This document shows positions 25,280 to 33,621 of a stretch of 64,000 nt of DNA, one piece after another; positions within the stretch are counted from its first letter, which is position 1; each line of letters starts with the position of its first letter. Source of the DNA: Nevskiales bacterium. GTDB taxonomy: Bacteria > Pseudomonadota > Gammaproteobacteria > Nevskiales > Nevskiaceae. The DNA is taken from contig JAQVDP010000010.1 of NCBI GenBank assembly GCA_028698335.1, positions 62,001 through 126,000 on the forward strand, read 5' to 3'. The position numbers were made by a program, and so were the translations under genes. The notes beneath the pieces were generated by a model. That model worked only from the letters and a program-made list of their open reading frames with translations, made no database searches and was not told where the DNA came from.

Positions 25280-25912
25280 ATGAGCGGCGGCGCGGTCCAT
25301 TTCGGCACGGTTCTGATGGCCCTGTTCGCGATCATGAATCCGGTGGCCAACGCCCCGCTGTTCGTGGCGCTGACCGAGGGCATCGACCGCTCGATGCGCA
25401 CGCAGATCGCCTGGCGCGCCTGCGCACTGGCGTTCCTGATCATCACCGTCTTCGCGCTCGGCGGTCGCGCGATCTTCTCGACCTTCGGCATCACCCTGCC
25501 GGCGTTTCGCATCGCCGGCGGCGTGCTGGTCGCGCTGGTCGGCTACCACCTGCTGCAGGGGCAGACCTCGAGCGTGCACACGCCCAGCGCCGAGGACAAC
25601 GCCAACAGTCGGGACAGCGCGCTGGGAATCGCGATCACGCCCCTGGCGATCCCGATCCTCGCCGGACCCGGCACGCTGGCGACGACCATGAGCTTTGCCG
25701 CCAACGCCACGAGCGCCGATCTGCTGCGGGTGCTCGCGGCCGCGGCGCTGATCTGCGGCGCCTGTTTCGCCGCATTCGCCGGCGGCCCGTCGCTGGTGCG
25801 CGTCCTCGGGCAGAACGCGATCAAGGTGATCGCGCGCCTGATGGGCCTGATCCTGACCGTGATCGGCGCGCAGATGCTGATCGACGGCATCCGCGGCGCG
25901 ATCGCCGCCTGA
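25280..25912 (+). CDS. MarC/UPF0056 family inner-membrane protein
   Basis: A 210-residue, roughly six-span membrane protein. The family signature MNPVANAPLFVALTEG lies at about residues 19-34, and the second repeat has GIAITPLAIPILAGPGTLAT at about 117-136. The role is undefined; older claims of antibiotic transport for MarC were not upheld. It starts 9 bases after the hemerythrin stop, so the genes are probably co-transcribed. Confidence 0.9.
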   Translation: MSGGAVHFGTVLMALFAIMNPVANAPLFVALTEGIDRSMRTQIAWRACALAFLIITVFALGGRAIFSTFGITLPAFRIAGGVLVALVGYHLLQGQTSSVHTPSAEDNANSRDSALGIAITPLAIPILAGPGTLATTMSFAANATSADLLRVLAAAALICGACFAAFAGGPSLVRVLGQNAIKVIARLMGLILTVIGAQMLIDGIRGAIAA

Positions 25913-25927
25913 GCGCCGTGAGGCCGG

Positions 25928-26380
25928 TCAGGGCGACTGCGCCTCGAACTGCCGGCGCAGCGCCTCGACACGCTCGCGGTTGACGCCGAAGTCGGAATAC
26001 CCGAGGCGGCTTGCCGAGCGGACGTCGATGCGCCCGGGCTGCTCCGCGAAAACGAGTTCCAGATCGTCGACGAACCGCATGATCCGCGACGTCGCGGTGG
26101 CGTGGATGTAGTCGTCCTGCGCGGCGTCGACCCGCAGTCGCGGAGTCGCCTCGATCACCTCCATCAGCGCCTGCCGCGCGTGGTCGCGGCCGCCCTGATA
26201 GCGCAGCGGCTCGATCGCATAGGCCGGATCCTCGCTCAGCGAGGACACACAGCGGTCGCGATCACAGGGCGCGAGCCGGCCATCTGCGCCGCGCAGATGG
26301 GCCTGCCCGAGGCCACAGCCGGCGAGGCCGTACAGCACCACCAGACTAAGGATTGAACCCGCGACGCCCCGTTCCGACAT
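25928..26380 (-). CDS. DUF1499-family lipoprotein
   Basis: A 150-residue lipoprotein with a lipobox YGLAGC near residue 22. The DUF1499 core reads CVSSLSEDPAYAIEPL, HATATSRIMRFVDDLEL and DVRSASRLGYSDFGVNRERVE, all standard for the family, whose function is unknown. ATG 26380 is chosen because GGGAGAG sits 6 bases upstream; ATG 26395 is in frame. It overlaps the upstream DUF2845 gene by 35 bases, so the two are translationally coupled. Confidence 0.87.
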   Translation of the reverse strand: MSERGVAGSILSLVVLYGLAGCGLGQAHLRGADGRLAPCDRDRCVSSLSEDPAYAIEPLRYQGGRDHARQALMEVIEATPRLRVDAAQDDYIHATATSRIMRFVDDLELVFAEQPGRIDVRSASRLGYSDFGVNRERVEALRRQFEAQSP

Positions 26381-26963
26381 CGGACACTCTCCCATTTTCC
26401 AGAATGACGATGCGCAGCAGCTGGTTGGCCCCGAAGTTGTAGGTCCATTCCTCGCGCATCACCGGTACGACCTCCCCCCGCAGATGCGGTGCCAGCGGAT
26501 GATGGCGACCGAGTCCGTGCTGCTGCGGATAGAACAGCATGTCGGCAACCCGGGTCAGCGGCTCGCCACAACGCGCCAGCAAGCGGTACTTGCTCATCCC
26601 GGGATGGATGTCCGCAGGTCCGCAGCGCCCGGCCGCGCCCTCGGCAAACCCGTAGCCCTCCGCATCGATCGCCTCGAGGCGTCCGTTGCGGAAGCGCAGC
26701 AGCCGCAGCAGCCGGCTCGATCCGAAGTTGTAGGTCCACTCCTCGATCTCGCCGAGGAACCCGGCGTCACCGTTACGGGCGCTGACCCAGACGTCGCGGA
26801 GATCCGGCTGGCCACATGCGGCGATGACCTCGGCGGCCAGCATGTGCTCGCTGACCAGGCGCGAACCACAGCGCAGACTGGCGGCATCGGCCGTGGTTGC
26901 CACCAGCAGCGCCGCCGCCAGCAGACCGCCGTGCCGCATGGATATTGCCAGTGGTCCGGTCAT
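26346..26963 (-). CDS. Exported protein with two tandem DUF2845 domains
   Basis: A 205-residue protein with a signal peptide ending near ATTADA. Two copies of the DUF2845 unit follow: SLRCGSRLVSEHM...CGQP...WTYNFGSSRLLRLLRF and the second copy MSKYRLLARCGEP...WTYNFGANQLLRIVIL, with a conserved Cys pair in the first and one Cys in the second. Most family members have one unit. Its role is unknown; periplasmic. ATG 26939 is an alternative start that also gives a signal peptide. The upstream spacer (26964-27076) is shared with the divergent thioredoxin operon. Confidence 0.75.
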   Translation of the reverse strand: MTGPLAISMRHGGLLAAALLVATTADAASLRCGSRLVSEHMLAAEVIAACGQPDLRDVWVSARNGDAGFLGEIEEWTYNFGSSRLLRLLRFRNGRLEAIDAEGYGFAEGAAGRCGPADIHPGMSKYRLLARCGEPLTRVADMLFYPQQHGLGRHHPLAPHLRGEVVPVMREEWTYNFGANQLLRIVILENGRVSDVGTGRRGFNP

Positions 26964-27037
26964 GGAGCGTTCCAGTATGCCGCGCGGCCCCCGGCGATGC
27001 GACAGCACCCCGCGACCTCTTGACCTTTTGTTAACGC

Positions 27038-27049
27038 GTGCCTTGGCAC
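27038..27049. promoter_or_regulatory. Short inverted repeat before the thioredoxin operon
   Basis: GTGCC-TT-GGCAC, 5-base-pair arms, 28 bases before the start at 27077 and downstream of TTGACC at 27020-27025. It could be an operator, but it is short and no paired -10 box is clear. Confidence 0.25.
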
Positions 27050-27076
27050 CGTCCGCCGCACTTGCCGGAGGACCCC

Positions 27077-27550
27077 ATGCTCAAGCGATTCGCCGCTGTA
27101 TGCCTTGCCCTGATCGGACTGCCGGTCTGGGCCGCCGATCCATTCCCGCCCCCCGAGGTTCTCGCGCACTATTCCGGCAAGGTCGTCTACGTCGACTTCT
27201 GGGCCTCCTGGTGCGCCCCCTGTGCCGAGTCGTTTCCGTGGCTGAACACGCTGCAGGCGAAGTTCGGCCCCAATCTGGTCGTCGTCGGCGTCAACGTTGA
27301 CGAGGACCCGGCGGATGCCGACGCCTTCCTGCACCGGCGCCCGGCATCGTTCGACATCGTCCGCGATCCGAAGGGCGAGATCGCCGCCCGGTACAACATT
27401 CCCGGCATGCCGACCTCGCTGCTGCTCGACGCGGAGGGCCACGTGATTCACCGGCACTCCGGATTCCGGCGCAACGAGATTCCCGAATACGAGGCCGCGA
27501 TCAGCCGCGCCCTGAACACCCCCCATCCCGCACAAGGATCTCAGCCATGA
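27077..27550 (+). CDS. Periplasmic TlpA/ResA-like thioredoxin
   Basis: A 157-residue exported thiol oxidoreductase: signal peptide (residues 1-19), then YVDFWASWCAPCAESFPWL with C46 and C49, and the cis-Pro loop IPGMPTSLLLD. The TlpA/ResA layout with WCAPC suggests a reductant for heme or metal-site cysteines, or for a partner protein. Strong GGAGGA ribosome-binding site. First gene of a run with DUF4266, DUF3570, ApbE and DsbD-like genes; its TGA overlaps the next ATG as ATGA. The DsbD-family protein four genes on would supply electrons. Confidence 0.92.
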   Translation: MLKRFAAVCLALIGLPVWAADPFPPPEVLAHYSGKVVYVDFWASWCAPCAESFPWLNTLQAKFGPNLVVVGVNVDEDPADADAFLHRRPASFDIVRDPKGEIAARYNIPGMPTSLLLDAEGHVIHRHSGFRRNEIPEYEAAISRALNTPHPAQGSQP

Positions 27551-27768
27551 AGATGCGGTATCCCATCGCAGCGTTGCTGGTCGCGACGCTGCTCGGCGGC
27601 TGCAGCAGCTGGGGCGCCAAGCCCTGGCAGCGCGGCGCGCTGGCACGCCCGGACATGCAGCTCGACGCCGATCCGGTCCAGGCCGGACTCGATGACCACA
27701 TCTACTTCAGCAAGGAAGCCTCCAGCGGCGGTCGTGGCTTCGGCGGCGGAGGCTGCGGATGCAACTGA
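27547..27768 (+). CDS. DUF4266 small lipoprotein ending in GGGGCGCN
   Basis: A 73-residue lipoprotein: signal with lipobox LLGGC (Cys at about residue 19), then PWQRGALARPDM, HIYFSKEASSGG and a terminal GFGGGGCGCN. These are the hallmarks of DUF4266. The last residues hold two Cys in a Gly-rich flexible tail, which would be a natural substrate for the thioredoxin or a site for a cofactor or modification; that is inference. Coupled to thioredoxin by an ATGA overlap and to DUF3570 by a 10-base overlap. Confidence 0.88.
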   Translation: MKMRYPIAALLVATLLGGCSSWGAKPWQRGALARPDMQLDADPVQAGLDDHIYFSKEASSGGRGFGGGGCGCN

Positions 27769-29069
27769 ACGACAAACGCCGCGCCCTGAGCGCGGCCACG
27801 CTGACCCTGCTTGGCGGCGCCCCGGCCGCCGGCCACGCGTCGGTGCTCGACGGCAACGGCAACTGGGACATCGACACCGCGGTCCTCGTGTACTCGGAAA
27901 GCGACAGCCGCGTGCAGCTGGTCGAGCCGGTGATCAAGGGCACGCTCAACCTCGGTGGCGAGCGCTATCTGACCACCAAGCTGGTGCTCGACACCCTTAC
28001 CGGCGCCTCGCCCAACGGCGCGACGCCGGCGTCGCATCCGCAGACCTTCACCGGCCCGTCGGGTGGCAGCAACTACACCGTCGCCGCCTTCGAGACACCG
28101 CTGGATGACACCTTCAAGGACACCCGCGTGCAGGGCTCGGTCGACTACCTGTTCCCGACCTCGCCCAACGGCAAGCTGGGCTTCGGCCTCAACGCTTCGA
28201 GCGAATACGACTTCCTTTCGGTCGGCGCCAACGCCCGCTATGCCCACGATTTCTTCCAGCACAACACCACGCTGAGCGCGGGCGTGAGCTTCGAGTCCGA
28301 CCAGATCGATCCGGTCGGCGGCGCACCGGTTGCACTGTCGATCATGCCGCCCAACGCCGGTGACGGCGAGCAGGAGGAGGACGACCAGGAAGGCCGCGAG
28401 CGCAGCAGCTCGGAGAGCAAGACCGTCACCGACCTGATCGTCGGCTGGACCCAGGTGATCAGCCCGCGCAGCCTGATGCAGGTGAACTACTCGCTGTCGG
28501 TGGCCAGCGGCTACCAGACCGATCCGTACAAGCTGCTGTCGGTCGTCGGCAGCGACGGCGAACCCCTGCGGTACATCTACGAGGGGCGCCCGGACAGCCG
28601 CAACAAACAGGCGCTGTACGGACGCTACAAGCGGCTGATGTTCGATCGCGACGTGTTCGACATCTCCTACCGCTTCATGACCGACGACTGGGGCATCGAT
28701 TCGCACACGGTGGACCTGACCTATCGCTGGTATTTCAGCCAGAACCACTACCTGGAACCGCATCTGCGCTGGTATAACCAGACGGCGGCCGACTTCTACC
28801 ACGTCGCGCTGTACGACGGTCAGGAGACACAGGTCGACTACGCCAGCGCCGACCCACGCCTGAGCGAACTCGATGGCATGACGCTCGGCCTCAAGGTCGG
28901 CAGCGCATGGCGCAACAGCGGCAACTGGAGTGCGCGGCTTGAGCTCTACCAGCAGCAGTACCAGGACACCGGCATCCCCCCCGAAGCGGCGCAGGGATTG
29001 TCGAAGTTCGACCTGCAGCCGGATCTGACCGCAGTGATGCTGACCCTGGGTTACCGCTTCAAGTGGTGA
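27759..29069 (+). CDS. DUF3570 outer-membrane beta-barrel protein
   Basis: A 436-residue exported protein with signal ending near HASV, then strand-rich sequence, an acidic loop (EQEEDDQEGRERSSSESK, about residues 205-222) and many aromatic beta-strands (LMQVNYSLSVASGYQTDPYKLLSV, RYIYEGRPDSRNKQALYGRYKR). It closes with LTLGYRFKW, an outer-membrane C-terminal signature. This combination is DUF3570. GGAGG lies before ATG 27759. The family travels with DUF4266 and ApbE; its function is unknown, possibly an outer-membrane conduit or receptor. Confidence 0.88.
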   Translation: MQLNDKRRALSAATLTLLGGAPAAGHASVLDGNGNWDIDTAVLVYSESDSRVQLVEPVIKGTLNLGGERYLTTKLVLDTLTGASPNGATPASHPQTFTGPSGGSNYTVAAFETPLDDTFKDTRVQGSVDYLFPTSPNGKLGFGLNASSEYDFLSVGANARYAHDFFQHNTTLSAGVSFESDQIDPVGGAPVALSIMPPNAGDGEQEEDDQEGRERSSSESKTVTDLIVGWTQVISPRSLMQVNYSLSVASGYQTDPYKLLSVVGSDGEPLRYIYEGRPDSRNKQALYGRYKRLMFDRDVFDISYRFMTDDWGIDSHTVDLTYRWYFSQNHYLEPHLRWYNQTAADFYHVALYDGQETQVDYASADPRLSELDGMTLGLKVGSAWRNSGNWSARLELYQQQYQDTGIPPEAAQGLSKFDLQPDLTAVMLTLGYRFKW

Positions 29070-29956
29070 AACCGCGACCGATCAGCGTGGACGCCGCCAG
29101 CGGCGGCGTCCACGTCGGTCGGTTCGACGCCATGGCCTCGCCCTGCGAGGTCCTGATCGCGGGTGCCCCGGCCGACCGGATCGAGGCGCTGGTGACGGCC
29201 GCCGCCGATGAGGTCTGGCGGATCGAGCGGCACTGGAGCCGCTACCTCGACGACAACGTCGTCCATCGCATCAACACCGCCAACGGGCAACCGGTCGAGG
29301 TCGACGCCGAGACCGCGCGCTTCCTCGACTACGCGGCGCAGCTGCACACGCTCAGCGACGGCCTGTTCGACGTCACCAGCGGCGTGCTGCGCAGAATCTG
29401 GCGCTTCGACGGCTCCGACCGCATCCCGACGCAGGCCCAGATCGACGCCGTCCTGCCGCTGGTGGGCTGGCACCGCGTCCGCTGGCAGAACCCGGTCCTG
29501 CAGATGCCGGCGGGCATGGAAATCGACTTCGGCGGCATCGGCAAGGAATACGCCGTCGACCGTGCCCTGCAGACGGTCCGTGCCCACACCGACGCCGCGG
29601 TCCTGGTCAATTGCGGCGGTGACCTGGCTGCCAGCGGACCCCGTCCGGACGGCACGCCGTGGCGGGTCGGCGTGCAGATCGCCGGAGCCGAATCTCCGCC
29701 CGTGCTCGCGCTGGACCATGGCGGCCTGGCGTCCAGCGGCGACGCGCACCGCTACCTCCTCAAGGACGGGATACGCTACCCTCACGTCCTCGATCCGCGC
29801 AGTGGGCGCCCCGTGGTGGGCGCGCCGCGGACCGTAACCGTCCGCGCCGCCAGCTGCACCGAGGCCGGCGTACTGTCGACGCTGGCCCTGCTGCATGGCG
29901 CCGACGCCCAGGATTACCTGAAGCAAAACGACGCCGTTGCCTGGATCTGGTGGTGA
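29066..29956 (+). CDS. apbE: FAD:protein FMN transferase (ApbE)
   Basis: A 296-residue flavin transferase that attaches FMN through a phosphoester bond to Ser/Thr of target proteins outside the cytoplasm. Key elements: FDAMASPCEVLI, DVTSGVLRRIW, IDFGGIGKEYAVDRA, NCGGDLAASG and SSGDAHRYLL...HVLDPRSGRPV, the FAD/Mg site region. The start is GTG 29066 (GTG 29063 possible), overlapping the DUF3570 stop as GTGA. It has no obvious signal peptide or lipobox, so export is unproven for this copy. No D-x-x-(S/T)-x-x-(S/T) type substrate motif was recognised in its neighbours. Confidence 0.92.
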   Translation: MKPRPISVDAASGGVHVGRFDAMASPCEVLIAGAPADRIEALVTAAADEVWRIERHWSRYLDDNVVHRINTANGQPVEVDAETARFLDYAAQLHTLSDGLFDVTSGVLRRIWRFDGSDRIPTQAQIDAVLPLVGWHRVRWQNPVLQMPAGMEIDFGGIGKEYAVDRALQTVRAHTDAAVLVNCGGDLAASGPRPDGTPWRVGVQIAGAESPPVLALDHGGLASSGDAHRYLLKDGIRYPHVLDPRSGRPVVGAPRTVTVRAASCTEAGVLSTLALLHGADAQDYLKQNDAVAWIWW

Positions 29957-30006
29957 ACCCAACCGGGACACGGCGGTCTACCTTCATCATCTCCGACACC
30001 AATACG

Positions 30007-32109
30007 ATGATTCATCGCTCTCGTTTCCTGTCCGCCCTCCAGGCGGTGCTGCCGGCGGTCGCGTTGACCGTGTGCGGCCTGCTTCCCACCGCCGCCCGCG
30101 CCGAACCGGTCAGCACCCCGGAAGTCGAAGCCGAGCTGATCGCCGACAGTACCGCGCTGCACCCCGGCACCAACTGGGTCGCGCTGCGCCTGCTGCCGCA
30201 ACCGGGCTGGCACGTGTACTGGGAGAACCCCGGCGACTCCGGCATCCCGACCAAACTGGTCTGGACCCTGCCCGACGGCGTCAGCGCCGGCGACATCCGC
30301 TGGCCCTACCCGCATCGCGAATCGCTGGGCGACCTGACCAACTACGGCTACAGCCAGGAAACCCTGCACCTGGTGCCGATCCGGATCGATCAGACCGTCA
30401 CCGGCGGCCCGCTGACCCTCGCCGCCCGCGCCAGCTGGCTGGCGTGCAAGGACATCTGCGTGCCCGGCAAGGTCGACCTGCAGCTGACGCTGCCGCTCGC
30501 CGACGAAGCGACCGCCGATCCGGTCTGGGCCCCGATCTTCGACGCGACGCGCGCGCGCCTGCCGCGCTCCGGCCGCGAATGGCCGGCCCGGTTCGAGGTG
30601 GCCGACGGCTCGATTTCGCTGAGCGTCGAAAGCGCCGAACTCGACGGCGCCGACGACATCCAGTTCTTCCCCTACGCCAACGATCTGGTCCGGCATGCGG
30701 CACCGCAGCGCCTCGCGGCCGACGGCAGCCACCTGCGCCTGAGCCAGGACCTGTCGGAGTATTTCGTGCTCGCGCCCGAGCAGGTCGAGGGCGTGCTGGT
30801 CGTCACCAAGGGGCAGCAGACGCGCGCATGGGAAATCCGCGCCGAGCCCGGCACCGTCCCGCCCGTCGCCGAGCCGGCGGTCCAGGCCCCGCCCGCGCAG
30901 CTGCCGGCGTCGGCACCGGCGGCCGCGGCGCCGCCCGCGTTCGTGGCGGTCCTGCTGTTCGCGCTGCTCGGCGGGCTGATCCTGAACCTGATGCCCTGCG
31001 TGTTTCCGGTGCTGTCGCTCAAGGCGCTGTCACTGGTCAAGTCCGGCGACGGCGCCGAACGCCGGCGTCAGACCTACGCGTATTCGGCCGGCGTGATCGC
31101 ATCCTGCGTCGTCGTCGCCGCCGCCATGATCGGCCTGCGCGGCGCCGGCGAGGCCATCGGCTGGGGCTTCCAGCTGCAGTCCCCGGTGTTCGTGGGCGCG
31201 CTGGCCTACGTGATGTTCGCACTGGGCCTGTCGCTGTCCGGTGTCGCCCAGTTCGGCATGGGCCTGATGAACCTCGGCGGCGGCCTCGCCCAGAAGCCGG
31301 GGCTGACCGGGTCGTTCTTCACCGGCGTGCTCGCCGTCGTCGTCGCCAGCCCCTGCACCGCGCCGTTCATGGGCAGCGCGATGGGCTACGCGATGACCCA
31401 GCCGGCATATGTGGCATTGACCGTGTTCGCGACGCTCGGCCTGGGCCTGGCGCTGCCATTCCTGCTGATCGGCTGGTTCCCGCGCCTGGCGGCGTTGCTG
31501 CCCAGACCCGGCGCGTGGATGGAGACGTTCAAGCAGGTCATGGCGTTCCCGCTGTATCTGACCGTGGTCTGGCTGCTGTGGGTACTGCTGCGCCAGACCG
31601 ATCCGCAGATGCTGTCGCGGGTCATGGTCGGCCTGGTGCTGGTGGCCTTCGCGCTGTGGCTGTGGAACCGCAGCGGTCCATTGGCGGCGACACTGAAACT
31701 GGGCGCGCTCAGCGGTGCCGTGGCGCTGCTGTTCGTGGCGCCCGTCGCCGGGATCGGCGCGCATGCCTCGACCGCCTACACCACCGAGTCCTGGTCGACG
31801 CAACGCGTCGCCGAGCTGCGCGCCGAGGGGCGGACGATCTTCGTCGACTTCACCGCCGACTGGTGCCTGTCATGCAAGGTCAACGAGCGCATCGCGTTGC
31901 GCTCGGACCGCGTCGCTCAGGCGTTCCACGACAATGACGTTGCGGTGCTGGTCGGCGACTGGACCCGCTCCGATCCGGCGATCACCGAGGAACTGGCCCG
32001 CTTCGGCCGCAACGGCGTGCCCCTGTATCTGGTCTATCGCAACGGTCAGGACGCCGAGGTGCTGCCGCAGCTGCTGACGCCCGACATCGTGATCGACGCC
32101 CTGCAGTAG
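30007..32109 (+). CDS. DsbD-family transmembrane thiol:disulfide reductase (ScsB-like)
   Basis: A 700-residue protein carrying electrons from cytoplasmic thioredoxin to periplasmic thiol partners. The signal peptide (1-31) is followed by the alpha domain with C147-K-D-I-C151, the membrane beta domain with MPCVFPV (C331) and SPCTAPF (C450), about eight spans, and a C-terminal thioredoxin gamma domain WCLSCK (C620, C623). The acidic/Ala-rich linker ends near residue 310. The N-terminal DsbC-like domain resembles ScsB more than classic DsbD. It is the last gene of the thioredoxin-DUF4266-DUF3570-ApbE run, 50 bases after apbE. Confidence 0.93.
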   Translation: MIHRSRFLSALQAVLPAVALTVCGLLPTAARAEPVSTPEVEAELIADSTALHPGTNWVALRLLPQPGWHVYWENPGDSGIPTKLVWTLPDGVSAGDIRWPYPHRESLGDLTNYGYSQETLHLVPIRIDQTVTGGPLTLAARASWLACKDICVPGKVDLQLTLPLADEATADPVWAPIFDATRARLPRSGREWPARFEVADGSISLSVESAELDGADDIQFFPYANDLVRHAAPQRLAADGSHLRLSQDLSEYFVLAPEQVEGVLVVTKGQQTRAWEIRAEPGTVPPVAEPAVQAPPAQLPASAPAAAAPPAFVAVLLFALLGGLILNLMPCVFPVLSLKALSLVKSGDGAERRRQTYAYSAGVIASCVVVAAAMIGLRGAGEAIGWGFQLQSPVFVGALAYVMFALGLSLSGVAQFGMGLMNLGGGLAQKPGLTGSFFTGVLAVVVASPCTAPFMGSAMGYAMTQPAYVALTVFATLGLGLALPFLLIGWFPRLAALLPRPGAWMETFKQVMAFPLYLTVVWLLWVLLRQTDPQMLSRVMVGLVLVAFALWLWNRSGPLAATLKLGALSGAVALLFVAPVAGIGAHASTAYTTESWSTQRVAELRAEGRTIFVDFTADWCLSCKVNERIALRSDRVAQAFHDNDVAVLVGDWTRSDPAITEELARFGRNGVPLYLVYRNGQDAEVLPQLLTPDIVIDALQ

Positions 32110-32119
32110 GCCCGGCGCC

Positions 32120-32150
32120 GGGTTGCGGCGTGCCCCGCACGCCGCAACCC
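32120..32150. terminator. Strong hairpin between convergent genes
   Basis: A 14-base-pair perfect stem (32120-32133 with 32137-32150) and a 3-base loop sit between the dsbD-like stop at 32109 and the symporter stop at 32153. No U-tract; likely a two-sided boundary or a 3'-end stabiliser. Confidence 0.6.
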
Positions 32151-32152
32151 TC

Positions 32153-33553
32153 TCAGCTGTTCTGCACCCCGCGACCGGCCGGCGCCATCGCCCCGCCACG
32201 CCGCAGCGGCACCCCTGCGGCATAGGCCAGCGCGGCCGCCCCCAGCGAGGTGAGATACGGATGGTCGACCGCGGCGACGTGCGCCGCCCAGACGTAGACG
32301 ACGACACCCGCGATCAGCGCGGCATACGCTGCCGGCGCCGTGCCGATGCGCGGCCCCCACAGGGCAAACAGCATGATCACGAGGATGCCGGCCGAGCCGA
32401 AGCTCGACGCCTCGACCACCAGTTCGTAAACGTTGTCGCTGGCCAGCGCCAACGCATAGGCGATGACGCCAAAGGCGACCACCGCGACGCGGTTGGCGCG
32501 CAGCCGCGCGGCCTCGGACAGGCCGGGGCGCAGCGGCAGGATGACGTTGTGCGCAGCCAGCGATCCGGCAACCAGCAGCGCCGAATCGACCGTCGACAGA
32601 ATCGCCGAGACCAGCGCGCCGATGAACAGGGCATAGACCACCGGCGGCAGCTGCCCCTGGGCAACGTGCATCAGCACCTGCTCCGGCTCGTCGAGATCAC
32701 CGACATAGCCGAAGGCGATCAGACCGATCGTGACCGGCATCAGACCGACCAGCAGATACATCATCCCGGCGCCGACGGTGGCGCGCCGCGCCAGCTGCGG
32801 GCTGCGGATCGCCAGCACGCGCGCGATCAGTTCCTGCGCCACGATCGAGCCGCAGATCGGCACCGCGAACAGCTCGACGGTGTCCAGCCACGAAGCCTCC
32901 GGATCGAAGAAGCGCAACTGTTCGGTCGGCAGCTCGGCGACCCGGGCGGCGCCACCGTCGAACAGCATCAACAGCACGAATACGGCGACGATGCCGGCGA
33001 TCAGCACGATCCCCTGCACGAGGTCGGTCATCGCGTCGGCCCACATGCCGCCGCTGGCGGTGTAGATGATGACGACGACCGCCGCCAGACTGATCGCCAG
33101 CGTCACGCCCAGCTCCGACGACGCCGCGAGCACCTGTCCGAAGGCGCGAATCTGTGCGGCCGCCCACATCAGCGAGGTCGGGATCATGATGATCGCCGCA
33201 AGCCGCTCGACGCCGCCGCCGTAGCGCATCCGGAACAGATCCGCGAGGGTCACGATGCCGCGCTTCCACAAGGGCACCGCGAAGAACAGACCGACGACGA
33301 CGATCGCCAGCGCGTACCCGAACGGATCGACCTGTACCCCGGCGAGCCCCCCGGCATAGGCCTCGCCGGCGGCGCCGATGCAGGTCTCCGCGCCGAACCA
33401 GGTCGCGAATACGGTGAACGTCGCCATCCACGGACCGAGCTGTCGCCCGGCGATCAGGTAGTCGGCCTCGCTATGAACCCGCTTCGAGGCCCACCACGCG
33501 AACAGCAGCTGCAACGCGATATACGCGAAGATGAAAACAAGCGTCAGGTTCAT
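32153..33553 (-). CDS. Sodium:solute symporter (SSS family)
   Basis: A 466-residue transporter with about 13 spans and LeuT-fold features. The N-terminal SEADYLIAGRQLGPWMATFTVFATWFGAETCIGAA matches SSS proteins. The SSS signature ALFIGALVSAILSTVDSALLVAGS is at about 305-328, including the Na+ site S-T-x-D-S-A-L. The substrate cannot be told; proline, pantothenate or sugar-like solutes are all in the family. Same strand as the two CsgG genes upstream (68 bases), possibly one transcript. Confidence 0.92.
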   Translation of the reverse strand: MNLTLVFIFAYIALQLLFAWWASKRVHSEADYLIAGRQLGPWMATFTVFATWFGAETCIGAAGEAYAGGLAGVQVDPFGYALAIVVVGLFFAVPLWKRGIVTLADLFRMRYGGGVERLAAIIMIPTSLMWAAAQIRAFGQVLAASSELGVTLAISLAAVVVIIYTASGGMWADAMTDLVQGIVLIAGIVAVFVLLMLFDGGAARVAELPTEQLRFFDPEASWLDTVELFAVPICGSIVAQELIARVLAIRSPQLARRATVGAGMMYLLVGLMPVTIGLIAFGYVGDLDEPEQVLMHVAQGQLPPVVYALFIGALVSAILSTVDSALLVAGSLAAHNVILPLRPGLSEAARLRANRVAVVAFGVIAYALALASDNVYELVVEASSFGSAGILVIMLFALWGPRIGTAPAAYAALIAGVVVYVWAAHVAAVDHPYLTSLGAAALAYAAGVPLRRGGAMAPAGRGVQNS

Positions 33554-33621
33554 CGCCCCCTCGGCACGACATCGGACAGTGGATCGGAATGACGCAAGGA
33601 GCGCGCCGCCGGGTCCCGGCG

